From assembly GCF_018882325.1 (NCBI RefSeq), contig NZ_JACVOQ010000012.1:1-44711 (forward strand): a stretch of DNA of 44,711 bases, written 5' to 3'. Source of the DNA: Polynucleobacter sp. 78F-HAINBA (GTDB lineage Bacteria > Pseudomonadota > Gammaproteobacteria > Burkholderiales > Burkholderiaceae). Shown piece after piece: positions 35,869 to 44,637 of this stretch. Within the stretch, counting starts at the first letter, position 1; each line of letters starts with the position of its first letter. The translations under genes and the position numbers were made by a program. The notes beneath the pieces are model-generated. The model saw only the letters and a list, made by a program, of their open reading frames with translations, was not told the DNA's origin and made no database searches.

Positions 35869-37187
35869 AGCGTATTCCCCCAAGCGACCCCATTTATATC
35901 AGCGGCTCACTACATGTCGATCAAGCTCGCATAGCGATTTCCGACTTAGTAAAAGACTTGATCGCAGAATCTCATGAGAGATCTGAGTCTGATGCAATTG
36001 AATGCATCACCCTAGATCAAGCAATTAATCGCATTCTTGCGAAAGACTTGCTTTCGCCGATTGATGTTCCGGTCGCCGATAACTCGGCCATGGATGGCTT
36101 TGCATTCAATGGTGATTGCCTGGGCGATGGCGAGGATCTCGTAACCCTGAAGGTGGTGGGCACTGCCTATGCTGGCAAGCCCTATGAAGGCAGCATTGCT
36201 CATGGCGAATGTCTCAAAATCATGACCGGCGCTCTAATGCCGAGTGACTGCGATACCGTGATTCCCCAAGAATTTACAGAACCCCAGACTCCTGACAATA
36301 GCTCGATCGTTTCATTTAAGCAAAACCGAGTGAAGCGCGGAGAAAACCGTCGCTTGCGTGGCGAAGACTTACAAAGCGGCAAGCCAGCAATTACTGCAGG
36401 ACGTTTATTGCGGCCTTCTGATCTGGGTCTAGCAGCCTCCCTTGGCTTGTCCGAACTTCATGTGCATCGAAAATTGCGGGTCGCCATTCTCTCTTCAGGC
36501 GATGAATTGCGCCCACTAGGACAAGCTTTAGAGGCTGGCAATATTTATGACAGCAATCGTTATAGCTTAATCGGACTACTGAAACGTCTTGATCTCGAAA
36601 TCATTGATTGCGGGATTGTGCGAGATGATCCAAGCTCACTCAAGGCGGCATTTATAGAGGCGGCCAGCAAAGCGGATGTACTCATCTCATCTGGAGGAGT
36701 CTCCGCTGGCGAAGCAGACTTCACCAAGCAAATCATGCAAGAACTGGGTGATGTGGGTTTTTGGAAAATCGCCATGCGTCCAGGTCGCCCCATGGCTTTT
36801 GGAGTATTGAAGCCAGTTCAGGGGTCAAAGCATAAGACACTCTTCTTTGGTTTGCCTGGCAACCCAGTAGCGGTCATGGTGACTTTCTACCAGTTTGTCC
36901 GTTCTGCATTATTGCAACTCAATGGTACAAGTCAGACTGAGCCGCCAATGATGCAGGCGATTGCAGAGACCCCCATTCGAAAGCGTCCCGGAAGAACAGA
37001 GTATCAACGTGCCATCTTGGTGCGTGGTCCAGATGGAAAGCCTACAGTCAAACTGACTGGTAGCCAAGGTGCCGGAATTTTACGATCTATGAGTGAGGCA
37101 AATTGCTTTGTCATCCTGGCTCACGACCAAGGAAATGTTGCAGCTGGTGACTGGGTAGATGTGGCGCTTTTCGACGGACTGCTTTAA
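35856..37187 (+). CDS. moeA: Molybdopterin molybdenumtransferase
   Basis: MoeA inserts molybdate into adenylylated molybdopterin. The 443-residue product has the family blocks PVADNSAMDGFAFNGD, KIMTGALMPSDCDTVIPQE, LRVAILSSGDEL, GNIYDSNRYSLIGLL, ISSGGVSAGEADF and FFGLPGNPVAVMVTF (read in parts). It overlaps mobA by 13 bases. Its partner Mog is encoded at the far end of the window (43924). Confidence 0.96.
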   Translation: MSDLKRIPPSDPIYISGSLHVDQARIAISDLVKDLIAESHERSESDAIECITLDQAINRILAKDLLSPIDVPVADNSAMDGFAFNGDCLGDGEDLVTLKVVGTAYAGKPYEGSIAHGECLKIMTGALMPSDCDTVIPQEFTEPQTPDNSSIVSFKQNRVKRGENRRLRGEDLQSGKPAITAGRLLRPSDLGLAASLGLSELHVHRKLRVAILSSGDELRPLGQALEAGNIYDSNRYSLIGLLKRLDLEIIDCGIVRDDPSSLKAAFIEAASKADVLISSGGVSAGEADFTKQIMQELGDVGFWKIAMRPGRPMAFGVLKPVQGSKHKTLFFGLPGNPVAVMVTFYQFVRSALLQLNGTSQTEPPMMQAIAETPIRKRPGRTEYQRAILVRGPDGKPTVKLTGSQGAGILRSMSEANCFVILAHDQGNVAAGDWVDVALFDGLL

Positions 37188-37198
37188 GATTGCACCTC

Positions 37199-37492
37199 AT
37201 GAAACTCACCAAAAAAGAAATTGCCTTCGTAGATCCAATGCATACCGCCAAAACCCTGGTTTTGGTTTACCTCTGCTTCTCTGTACCGATTGTGTTGTTG
37301 GCCTTGTTTGTAGCCTTCATTCGTGACGGCGCTATTCCTGGATTTACCGTTCTCTCCGCATTAATTCTTAATGCCTTACTTGGTTTCGCTTTGCTCTGGA
37401 TTGCCTGCAAGGTTTACAACTGGGTAGCAGGTAAATTTGGTGGGATTGAGCTTGCTCTTCGCGAGCTCCCAGAAGAAATCGAAGCCGACTAA
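37199..37492 (+). CDS. Small two-helix membrane protein, unknown function
   Basis: I do not recognise the family with certainty. The 97-residue product has a charged N-terminus (MKLTKKEIAFVDPMHTAKT), two hydrophobic segments (residues about 16-40 and 45-69) and a C-terminal tail YNWVAGKFGGIELALRELPEE. A small-protein group (DUF3566-like) also ends in a helix plus N-x-V-A-x-x-x-GG, but I offer this only as a weak resemblance. The ATG at 37199 is preferred to a TTG at 37190. It is 11 bases after moeA and likely co-transcribed, so a role near molybdenum metabolism is possible but unproved. Confidence 0.75.
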   Translation: MKLTKKEIAFVDPMHTAKTLVLVYLCFSVPIVLLALFVAFIRDGAIPGFTVLSALILNALLGFALLWIACKVYNWVAGKFGGIELALRELPEEIEAD

Positions 37493-37508
37493 TTATTCAG
37501 TCGACTTC
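37481..37508 (+). terminator. Possible terminator over the stop codon of the small membrane protein
   Basis: GAAGCCGACT (37481-37490) and AGTCGACTTC (37499-37508) pair with one mismatch around an 8-base loop. GTTTCATTT follows on the plus strand. It could end the moa/moe transcript and, in reverse, the dehydrogenase. The T-tract is poor. Confidence 0.45.
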
Positions 37509-37518
37509 GTTTCATTTC

Positions 37519-38544
37519 TTAAGTCTGACTTTTACCCTCTAGCACTTCAGCATTAATTAAGCTTGGCGGTTTTTTTCCATCAAGCGCTGCTCGTAAATTT
37601 TCTACTGCGAGATCTACCATCGCTCTACGCGTTTTTTCTGTGGCGCTCGCGATGTGCGGAGCCAGCACAATATTGCTGCACTTGAGTAACTCGGGATGTA
37701 CTTGAGGCTCACCTTCAAAAACATCTAAGCCGGCTGCAAAGATCCATCCACTTTGCAATGCTTGTGCCAAAGCCGCATCATCCACAATGCCGCCACGGGC
37801 AATGTTAATCAGGGTTGCAGACGGTTTCATCATCGCAATTTCTACAGCGCCAATCGTGTGATGATTTTGTGCGGTGTAAGGTAGTACCAACACCACATGA
37901 TCAGCAGTGCGGAGTAATTCTTCTTTTGAAACATAAGTGGCGCCACACGCTTTTTCATCAGCATCAGAGAGATGGCTGCGGTTATGATAAATCACTTTCA
38001 TACCAAAACCCAAAGCGCGCTTAGCGATCCCTTGACCAATACGGCCCATGCCAATAATGCCAACAGTACTGTGATGCAGGTCCATGCCTAATGGATTATT
38101 CACAATCGACCACTGATCCCACTTGCCCGCCCTAACCCAATGCTCTGATTCTGTAATACGCCTTGCAGTTGCCATCAACAATGCAAAACCAAAATCCGCT
38201 GTTGTATCCGTAAGAACATCAGGGGTATTAGTAGCCATGACGCCAGCAGCAGTAATCGCTGGGACATCAAAATTGTTGTAACCGACAGAAATATTAGCGA
38301 CCACTTTCAAATTCTTAGCCTGAGCAAGGGCTGTAGCATCAATTCGATCACTTCCCGCCACCAGGGCGCCCTCCACCTCTGAAAGTGCCTTTTGAAGCTC
38401 CTCAGGGGTCAAAATTTTGTCGGACTGGTTGGAGTGAACCTCATAGGATTCCTCTAATTTGGCTAATGCCTCAGGAAATATGGCCCTTGCAACCAAAATC
38501 TTCGGTTTGGAGGTGCTTGTGGGGGTAATGGCTGATGTATTCAT
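37519..38544 (-). CDS. D-2-hydroxyacid dehydrogenase (glyoxylate/hydroxypyruvate reductase-like)
   Basis: The 341-residue product is an NAD(P)-dependent 2-hydroxyacid dehydrogenase. It shows NISVGYNNFDVPA (substrate loop), the dinucleotide motif GIIGMGRIGQGIAKRA, and the catalytic residues Arg in NIARGGIVDD, Glu in DVFEGEPQVHP and His in LAPHIASAT. The HNRS segment after the second beta strand suggests NADPH preference, since Arg-Ser commonly bind the 2'-phosphate. Glyoxylate or hydroxypyruvate (GhrB-like) is the most likely substrate but others of the family are possible. It is a single gene between convergent moe genes and divergent fdxA. Confidence 0.88.
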   Translation of the reverse strand: MNTSAITPTSTSKPKILVARAIFPEALAKLEESYEVHSNQSDKILTPEELQKALSEVEGALVAGSDRIDATALAQAKNLKVVANISVGYNNFDVPAITAAGVMATNTPDVLTDTTADFGFALLMATARRITESEHWVRAGKWDQWSIVNNPLGMDLHHSTVGIIGMGRIGQGIAKRALGFGMKVIYHNRSHLSDADEKACGATYVSKEELLRTADHVVLVLPYTAQNHHTIGAVEIAMMKPSATLINIARGGIVDDAALAQALQSGWIFAAGLDVFEGEPQVHPELLKCSNIVLAPHIASATEKTRRAMVDLAVENLRAALDGKKPPSLINAEVLEGKSQT

Positions 38545-38662
38545 AGCGTGACTTTACCTCAAGTAAATTGATGCTTTTGCCTGAAAAATAGGCTGATTCG
38601 GCTAAAATTGAGTTTTATAACTTAGCAGTCCATTGATCTGGACTCCTCACCTGTTAACCATC

Positions 38663-38986
38663 ATGACTTACGTTGTTACCGAAGCTTGTATCCGCTGCAA
38701 ATATACCGATTGCGTTGATGTCTGCCCAGTCGATTGTTTTCGCGAAGGTCCTAACTTTTTAGTAATCGATCCCGATGAGTGCATCGATTGCGCAGTATGC
38801 GTACCTGAGTGCCCAGTCAATGCAATTTATGCTGAAGATGATGTGCCAGGAGATCAACAGGCATTCATTAAATTAAATGCTGAGTTGTCTCCATCATGGA
38901 CATCCATCACTAAATCCAAAGCTGCATTGCCAGAAGCTGAAGAGTGGAAAGACGTTAAAAATAAACTCGACCAACTGGTAAAGTAA
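38663..38986 (+). CDS. fdxA: 7Fe ferredoxin FdxA
   Basis: FdxA is a small electron carrier with one [3Fe-4S] and one [4Fe-4S] cluster. The 107-residue product starts [17 protein letters not shown] and has Cys9, Cys12, Cys17, Cys21, Cys25, Cys40, Cys43, Cys46 and Cys50, matching the Azotobacter-type ferredoxin I pattern ([10 protein letters not shown] ... [13 protein letters not shown]). The tail of about 45 residues is also typical. The ATG at 38663 is chosen since the family starts there. It lies 1 base before fpr, so the pair probably forms an electron-transfer unit. Confidence 0.96.
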   Translation: MTYVVTEACIRCKYTDCVDVCPVDCFREGPNFLVIDPDECIDCAVCVPECPVNAIYAEDDVPGDQQAFIKLNAELSPSWTSITKSKAALPEAEEWKDVKNKLDQLVK

Positions 38987-38987
38987 A

Positions 38988-40031
38988 TTGCACTCCCCCA
39001 TTGAAACCGATGCAGTCATTATTGGCGCCGGTCCGGTGGGACTCTTCCAAGTCTTCGAGCTTGGACTCCTAGAAATCAAAGCGCATGTCATTGACTCCCT
39101 ACCTGAAGTAGGCGGTCAGTGCATCGAGCTGTATCCAGACAAACCAATCTACGACATTCCGGCGATTCCGATTTGTACTGGTCGTGAGCTGGTGAGCAAT
39201 CTGCTCAAACAAATTGAGCCGTTCAAGCCACAGTTCCACCTAAATCAAGAGGTCTCCACCCTTGAGAAGCAAGCTGATAGCCGCTTTCTAATTAAGACCT
39301 CCCAAGATCAGCAGTTTTTAACAAAAACGGTTTTCATTGCTGCTGGTGTTGGCGCCTTTCAACCGCGCACACTCAATCTGGATGGCATTGAGGCATTAGT
39401 AGATAAACAAGTCTTCTATCGCGTCAGAAATCCTGAGCAATTTACTGGTAAGCACATCGTCATTTGTGGTGGTGGCGACTCTGCTCTGGACTGGGCCTTA
39501 CATTTTATCGATCAAGCCGCAAGTGTGATACTGATTCACCGCAGAGATGAATTCAAAGCAGCACCTCAATCAATCACTAAGATGCGCGCGCTTTGCGCGG
39601 CCGGTAAGATGCAACTCATCATTGGACAAATTACCGGTCTTGAGGCCTCCAATGACATTCTCACGGAAATTGCCGTCACCAATATTGATGGTGAAGTGCA
39701 AGACATTGGTCTAGATGCGCTCTTATTGTTTTATGGCCTCTCCCCGAAATTAGGCCCCATTGCCGACTGGGGTCTCGATATTGATCGCAAGCAAATTGCT
39801 GTGGATACGGCCTGCTTTCAGACCAGCACGCCCGGTATTTACGCCGTTGGCGATATCAATATTTACCCAGGCAAGAAAAAGCTGATTCTGTCAGGCTTTC
39901 ATGAGGCAGCCTTGGCAGCCTTTGCCGCAGCAGCCTATCTAGCCCCTGAAAAGCAGATTCAACTCCAGTACACCACCACCTCACCAAAGCTACATAAAGC
40001 GCTTGGGGTAAGTCCACCAACATTCGAGTAA
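38988..40031 (+). CDS. Ferredoxin--NADP+ reductase, thioredoxin-reductase type
   Basis: This enzyme passes electrons between NADPH and ferredoxin. The 347-residue product has two dinucleotide-binding motifs, FAD ([11 protein letters not shown], 10-20) and NADPH ([15 protein letters not shown]), and a C-terminal FAD segment [17 protein letters not shown]. It lacks the redox CxxC of thioredoxin reductase, which places it in the type-2 (TrxR-like) ferredoxin reductases of Bacillus and Chlorobium. The start is TTG at 38988, one base after the fdxA stop; no ATG is available near the FAD motif. The fdxA neighbour suggests its partner. Confidence 0.92.
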   Translation: MHSPIETDAVIIGAGPVGLFQVFELGLLEIKAHVIDSLPEVGGQCIELYPDKPIYDIPAIPICTGRELVSNLLKQIEPFKPQFHLNQEVSTLEKQADSRFLIKTSQDQQFLTKTVFIAAGVGAFQPRTLNLDGIEALVDKQVFYRVRNPEQFTGKHIVICGGGDSALDWALHFIDQAASVILIHRRDEFKAAPQSITKMRALCAAGKMQLIIGQITGLEASNDILTEIAVTNIDGEVQDIGLDALLLFYGLSPKLGPIADWGLDIDRKQIAVDTACFQTSTPGIYAVGDINIYPGKKKLILSGFHEAALAAFAAAAYLAPEKQIQLQYTTTSPKLHKALGVSPPTFE

Positions 40032-40069
40032 GCTCTTAATATCACTGAATCATTTAGCTGAATATACCT

Positions 40070-40864
40070 ATGCGTCAATATCACAATCTTATGAAGGAAG
40101 TCCTCGAAAAGGGCGTCCAAAAATCCGATAGAACCGGAACCGGAACGATATCTATCTTCGGCCACCAGATGCGCTTTAATCTGGCAGAAGGCTTTCCGAT
40201 GGTCACCACTAAGAAGCTCCATCTCAAGTCCATCATCTTGGAGCTACTATGGTTTCTCAAAGGTAGTACCGACAACAACTGGCTCAAAGAGCGTGGCGTT
40301 TCTATTTGGAATGAATGGGCAGCCCCAGATGGTGACCTAGGTCCGATTTACGGCTACCAGTGGCGTTCATGGCCTGCACCTAATGGTGAGCATATTGACC
40401 AAATCGCAGAGGTTGTAGAGACCCTTAAAAAGAATCCTGACTCACGTCGCATTGTTGTTTCTGCGTGGAACGTAGCTGATATTCCTCGCATGGCTTTAGC
40501 ACCTTGCCATGCTTTCTTTCAGTTCTACGTTGCTGATGGCAAGTTGTCTTGCCAACTGTATCAACGTAGTGCGGATATCTTCTTGGGCGTACCTTTCAAT
40601 ATTGCTAGCTACGCTCTACTGACCCACATGATGGCTCAGCAATGCAATTTAGAAGTGGGTGACTTTGTATGGACTGGTGGTGATTGTCATCTCTATAGCA
40701 ACCACTTAGAGCAAGTTGATCTTCAGCTATCCAGAGACTTCTTCCCGTTACCTAAGCTCAATATTCTACGCAAGCCAGATTCCATCTTCGATTATGAATT
40801 CGAAGATTTTGAAATCGCTGGCTACGAATCCCATCCCGCCATTAAAGCTCCTGTAGCTGTTTAA
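40070..40864 (+). CDS. thyA: Thymidylate synthase
   Basis: ThyA makes dTMP from dUMP using methylene-tetrahydrofolate, leaving dihydrofolate. The 264-residue product has exactly the E. coli length and the nucleophile Cys146 in [12 protein letters not shown]. Other signatures are [25 protein letters not shown] and HLYSNHLEQ. It lies 14 bases before folA, which regenerates tetrahydrofolate. Confidence 0.98.
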   Translation: MRQYHNLMKEVLEKGVQKSDRTGTGTISIFGHQMRFNLAEGFPMVTTKKLHLKSIILELLWFLKGSTDNNWLKERGVSIWNEWAAPDGDLGPIYGYQWRSWPAPNGEHIDQIAEVVETLKKNPDSRRIVVSAWNVADIPRMALAPCHAFFQFYVADGKLSCQLYQRSADIFLGVPFNIASYALLTHMMAQQCNLEVGDFVWTGGDCHLYSNHLEQVDLQLSRDFFPLPKLNILRKPDSIFDYEFEDFEIAGYESHPAIKAPVAV

Positions 40865-40878
40865 GAAATTAGATCCTC

Positions 40879-41376
40879 ATGACTGTAGCCAAGCATCCCG
40901 CTATCTCAATGATTGTTGCCCGCTCACGTAATCACGTGATTGGTCGTGACAATCAAATGCCTTGGAAGATTTCTGCTGATTTGCAGTTCTTCAAAAAAGT
41001 AACAATGGGCCATCCCGTCATCATGGGTCGCAAGACTTGGGAATCTATCGGTCGCCCGCTTCCTGGACGCCGCAATATCGTTGTGAGTCGCAATACCGAT
41101 CTCAAATTGACCGGCGCAGAAGTAGTTAACTCACTCGATGCAGCACTTGTCACTTTAAATGAATTCCCCCGCGTATTTGTGATTGGTGGAGAACAACTCT
41201 TTACCCAAGCTTTTCCCAAGGCGGACCGCCTTTACATCACCGAGATTGAAATCGATGTAGATGGTGGCGACACCTTCTTTGAAGTTCCAAACCAATCCGA
41301 ATGGAAAGAGATTGAGCGTACTCCAGCATCTGAAGGCGAAATTACGTTTAATTTCATTACGCTTGAGCGCAAGTAA
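40879..41376 (+). CDS. folA: Dihydrofolate reductase
   Basis: DHFR reduces dihydrofolate with NADPH. The 165-residue product has ISMIVARSRNHVIGRDNQMPWKISADLQFFKK (read in parts; PW-K-I-SADL is the substrate site with the acidic Asp), MGRKTWESIGRPLPGRRNIVVSRN, and VIGGEQLFTQAF. It follows thyA and ends before a strong terminator. Confidence 0.97.
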   Translation: MTVAKHPAISMIVARSRNHVIGRDNQMPWKISADLQFFKKVTMGHPVIMGRKTWESIGRPLPGRRNIVVSRNTDLKLTGAEVVNSLDAALVTLNEFPRVFVIGGEQLFTQAFPKADRLYITEIEIDVDGGDTFFEVPNQSEWKEIERTPASEGEITFNFITLERK

Positions 41377-41401
41377 TTAGACGGACTGAGCTTTAAAAGA
41401 T

Positions 41402-41423
41402 AAAGGGCCCTGAGGGGCCCTTT
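41402..41423. terminator. Bidirectional terminator between folA and dctP
   Basis: AAAGGGCCC (41402-41410) and GGGCCCTTT (41415-41423) form a 9-bp stem around a TGAG loop. A/T runs at both ends allow it to serve folA (plus) and the TRAP gene (minus). Confidence 0.85.
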
Positions 41424-41450
41424 CCTAATCTACTGATTGCACTTTTAGCA

Positions 41451-42533
41451 TCACAGCTTCTTAGCAAAACTGTATTGTGCAAATGCTTGCTCGGCCACGT
41501 TAAACCACTGCGCTTCCATATTTCTGAAGGCCCGATAATCTTCGAAGATTTTCTTGAACTGGGGATTCTTTGCAGATTCCTCAGCATAGGTCTCTTGGCT
41601 AGCCTTAAAGCAGGCATCCATGACTGAGGTATTGAACTTACGCAATACTGCGCCACCCTGAACAAGGCGTTGCAATGCCGGTGGATTCAAAGCATCGTAC
41701 TTGGCACACATATCAGTGTGAGCCTCAAAGCAGGCTGCCTGCCATGCTGCCTGGTATGCAGGCGGCAATGAATCCCACTGCTTTTTATTTACCAAGAATG
41801 AGAGGCCAGCTGCCCCCTCCCAAAATGCAGGGTAGTAATAATTTTTAGCTACTTTAGCTAAACCTAATTTCTCATCATCGTAAGGGCCCACAAATTCAGC
41901 GGCATCAATCGTGCCTTTTTCTAGAGCTGAATAAATTTCACCAGCAGGTAACTGTTGTGGCACTACACCTAACTTCGCAAGCACCTGTCCAGCAAAGCCA
42001 GCGATACGGAATTTAAGCCCCTTGAGATCCTCTGGAGACTTAATCTCTTTGCGGAACCAGCCACCCATTTGAGTGCCAGTTTGGCCACCCAAGAAGTTCA
42101 CGATGTTGTAACTTGCATAGAGCTCACGCATTAACTTCATGCCATTGCCATGCAACATCCAAGCAGATTGCTGGCGTGCCGTCATACCAAATGGCGCGGC
42201 CGTATCAAAAATAAATGCACTGTTCTTGCCCAAGTAGTAGTAGCTGGCGGTATGACCGCACTCCACCGTCCCGTTTTGCACGGCATCTAATACTTGCAAT
42301 GCTGGGACCACTTCACCAGCGGCAAACACTTTGACATTGAACTTGCCATCAGTAGCTTTACGCAAAGCATTGGCAAATACCTCTGGGGTGCCATACAAAG
42401 TATCTAATGATTTAGGAAAGCTCGAGACCAAGCGCCAATTAAGGGTTGGCAAGCTCTGCGCAATTGATGGGGCAGCCAATGCGGCTGCACCTGCACCAAT
42501 AGTGGCCTTCTTCAAAAAGGAACGTCTTTGCAT
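41451..42533 (-). CDS. TRAP transporter substrate-binding protein, Tat-exported
   Basis: DctP-type proteins bind carboxylates in the periplasm and deliver them to DctQM. The 360-residue product has a twin-arginine signal (MQRRSFLKKATIGAGAAALAAPSIAQ) and the family blocks FRIAGFAGQVLAKLGVVPQQLPAGEIYSALEKGTIDAAEFVGPYDD. The Arg in FRIAG and the WEGAAGLSFLVNKKQW segment resemble the alpha-keto-acid-binding (TakP) branch, so a monocarboxylate ligand is likely but not shown. GGAGGAG lies about 6 bases before the ATG at 42533. No dctQ or dctM is within the window. It lies 17 bases after pmbA on the same strand. Confidence 0.9.
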   Translation of the reverse strand: MQRRSFLKKATIGAGAAALAAPSIAQSLPTLNWRLVSSFPKSLDTLYGTPEVFANALRKATDGKFNVKVFAAGEVVPALQVLDAVQNGTVECGHTASYYYLGKNSAFIFDTAAPFGMTARQQSAWMLHGNGMKLMRELYASYNIVNFLGGQTGTQMGGWFRKEIKSPEDLKGLKFRIAGFAGQVLAKLGVVPQQLPAGEIYSALEKGTIDAAEFVGPYDDEKLGLAKVAKNYYYPAFWEGAAGLSFLVNKKQWDSLPPAYQAAWQAACFEAHTDMCAKYDALNPPALQRLVQGGAVLRKFNTSVMDACFKASQETYAEESAKNPQFKKIFEDYRAFRNMEAQWFNVAEQAFAQYSFAKKL

Positions 42534-42550
42534 CTTCTTCTCCTCCAAAA

Positions 42551-43897
42551 TTATTTACCACCAACCGTCATGGATCCAATCAGAATAGAGCCTGTTTCTT
42601 TGGTTCCCCGAATTAATGAATCGCTGCCGATCATCTGAATATCCATCAGCATATCGCGCAGGTTACTCGCAATCGTAATTCCTTCGACTGGATACTGGAT
42701 CTCACCGTTCTCTACCCAGTAACCAAAAGCGCCACGAGAGTAATCACCGGTGACATAGTTCACGCCCTGCCCCATAAGTTCAGTCACGAGCAAGCCTGTA
42801 CCCATCTCTTTAAGGAGCGCAGGCAATCCACCCTTAGGTGTCTTGCGACTTTGTAATGTCAGGTGATGAGAACCACCAGCATTACCTGTAGTTTTCATAC
42901 CCAGCTTTCTAGCGGAGTAGGTAGATAAGAAATAGCCTTGCAACACGCCCTTATCAACTACCGTCCTTGCGCTTGTCTTTACACCCTCTTCATCAAAAGG
43001 TGCGCTACCTGTCATCGACTTCAGATGAGGATTTTCAAAAAGGCTAACGTGCTTTGGTAAGACTTGTTTACCCAAACTATCCAATAAAAAGCTAGAACGA
43101 CGATAAAGAGCACCACCAGAAACAGCCTGTACCAATCCACCTAGTAGGCCAGCCGCCAAAGGTGCTTCAAAGATCACAGGGCAGCGTCGAGTAGTTAATG
43201 ACCTTGCCTTGAGACGTGAGAGCGCACGCTCTGCAGCATATTTTCCAATCGAAGCTGGATCAGCCAGCTCCTCAGGGATGCGCGAACTGGAATACCAGTC
43301 ATCTCGTTGCATGAGTGACTTCTTACCGCCTTCATTTGCAATTGGTGCGCACGAAATGTAATGACGTGAGAATGGATAGCCCCCCATAAAGCCGTGGCTT
43401 GTCCCCATCATGAAATGCGCATGATGCGCCGATACCGAAGCACCGTCGCTATTTTTAATTTGTTTGCTGACTGCAAAGGCAGCGCCTTCGGCGGTGCGCG
43501 CAATATCAATTGCTGTTGCCGAATCCAAATCCCATGGATGAAATAAATCTAAGTCGCGCGGATGTTTTTCAAGCAGCTCTTTTTCAGCAGGGCCTGCGCA
43601 TAAATCTTCGGCTGTATGTTGGGCAATATGGTACGCAGCCTCAACCGTCGCCTTTAAAGAATCTTTAGAAAAATCACTGGTACTGGCATTGCCGCGACGA
43701 TGACCTAAAAAGACTGTGACGCCAACTTGTTTATCCAAGCTTTGCTCAATGGTTTCAACCTCGCCCTTGCGAACGGTGACCGAAAGGCCTTGCCCCTCTG
43801 AAACCTCTGCCACAGCATCCGAGGCACCCCGCCTTTTGGCTTCCGTGAGCATGAAATCAATGATTTCTTGAAACTGATTTGATGAGTATGTAAACAT
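42551..43897 (-). CDS. pmbA: Metalloprotease PmbA/TldE
   Basis: TldE pairs with TldD to form a zinc protease that trims small peptides such as microcins and CcdA. The 448-residue product has the PmbA features DAVAEVSEGQGLSVTVRKGEVETIEQ near the N-terminus, SDGASVSAHHAHFMMG, VIFEAPLAAGLLGGL, and GGSHHLTLQ; the C-terminus ends GSMTVGGK. The HExxxH zinc motif belongs to TldD and is not expected here. tldD is not in the window. It is divergent from mog with only 26 bases between starts. Confidence 0.94.
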   Translation of the reverse strand: MFTYSSNQFQEIIDFMLTEAKRRGASDAVAEVSEGQGLSVTVRKGEVETIEQSLDKQVGVTVFLGHRRGNASTSDFSKDSLKATVEAAYHIAQHTAEDLCAGPAEKELLEKHPRDLDLFHPWDLDSATAIDIARTAEGAAFAVSKQIKNSDGASVSAHHAHFMMGTSHGFMGGYPFSRHYISCAPIANEGGKKSLMQRDDWYSSSRIPEELADPASIGKYAAERALSRLKARSLTTRRCPVIFEAPLAAGLLGGLVQAVSGGALYRRSSFLLDSLGKQVLPKHVSLFENPHLKSMTGSAPFDEEGVKTSARTVVDKGVLQGYFLSTYSARKLGMKTTGNAGGSHHLTLQSRKTPKGGLPALLKEMGTGLLVTELMGQGVNYVTGDYSRGAFGYWVENGEIQYPVEGITIASNLRDMLMDIQMIGSDSLIRGTKETGSILIGSMTVGGK

Positions 43898-43923
43898 GCC
43901 CTAATAATAGCTAGAATAGAAAC

Positions 43924-44547
43924 ATGAAGCATACCGAAGCCTGGAAAAGATCCTTCCCAAACGAAATCAAAATCGGCCTAATCTCGATCTCCGACAGAGC
44001 GAGCAAGGGCGTCTACACCGACGAGGGTATCCCTGCCCTGCAAATGTGGCTACAAACTGCTATCAGCACCCCCTGCGTCTTTCATGAGCGCCTTATTGCC
44101 GATGAGCGGGAGATCATTACCGAAACAATCGTGGAGCTGACTGACGATCTCGGCTGTGATTTAGTCCTCACCACAGGCGGTACAGGACCTTCTCGTAGAG
44201 ATGTGACACCTGAAGCCACTATGGATGCCGGAACCCGGGAAATGCCCGGATTTGGCGAGCAAATGCGCCAAATTAGCCTACGCTTTGTACCCACCGCCAT
44301 TTTGTCGCGCCAAACGGCTGTTTTACGAGAAATCGATGGTCACACCGCCCTGGTTATCAATTTGCCAGGTCAACCTAAATCCATCAAAGAAACACTCGAA
44401 GGATTAAAGGATGCCGAAGGTAAATCCATTGTTCCCGGTATCTTTGCCGCAGTCCCCTACTGCATCGACTTGATCGGTGGCCCCTATATCGAAACGGATG
44501 AATCTATCATCAAGGCTTTTAGACCCAAGAGTGCCATTAAGAAATAA
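43924..44547 (+). CDS. mog: Molybdopterin adenylyltransferase
   Basis: Mog adenylylates molybdopterin before MoeA inserts the metal. The 207-residue product has the MoCF signature KIGLISISDRASKGVYTDEGIP and TTGGTGPSRRDVTPEATM near 80-97. It starts 26 bases from divergent pmbA. TAGAAT lies at 43912-43917, 6 bases before the ATG, with no Shine-Dalgarno sequence, so the mRNA may be leaderless. The moaA-mobA-moeA cluster is 7 kb upstream. The IS end begins 37 bases downstream. Confidence 0.95.
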   Translation: MKHTEAWKRSFPNEIKIGLISISDRASKGVYTDEGIPALQMWLQTAISTPCVFHERLIADEREIITETIVELTDDLGCDLVLTTGGTGPSRRDVTPEATMDAGTREMPGFGEQMRQISLRFVPTAILSRQTAVLREIDGHTALVINLPGQPKSIKETLEGLKDAEGKSIVPGIFAAVPYCIDLIGGPYIETDESIIKAFRPKSAIKK

Positions 44548-44584
44548 GGCGAGTAGTCATTTTGAAAAGTAAAAAGGGTCTATT

Positions 44585-44609
44585 TGAACTGACCCACAAA
44601 AGTTGGACA
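44585..44609 (+). repeat. IS terminal inverted repeat, left (IRL)
   Basis: Starts with TG as IS3-family ends do and is the exact reverse complement of the 25 bases at 100-124. Confidence 0.88.
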
Positions 44610-44637
44610 CCAAATCCAACTCAAGGGGGTCAGTCTC

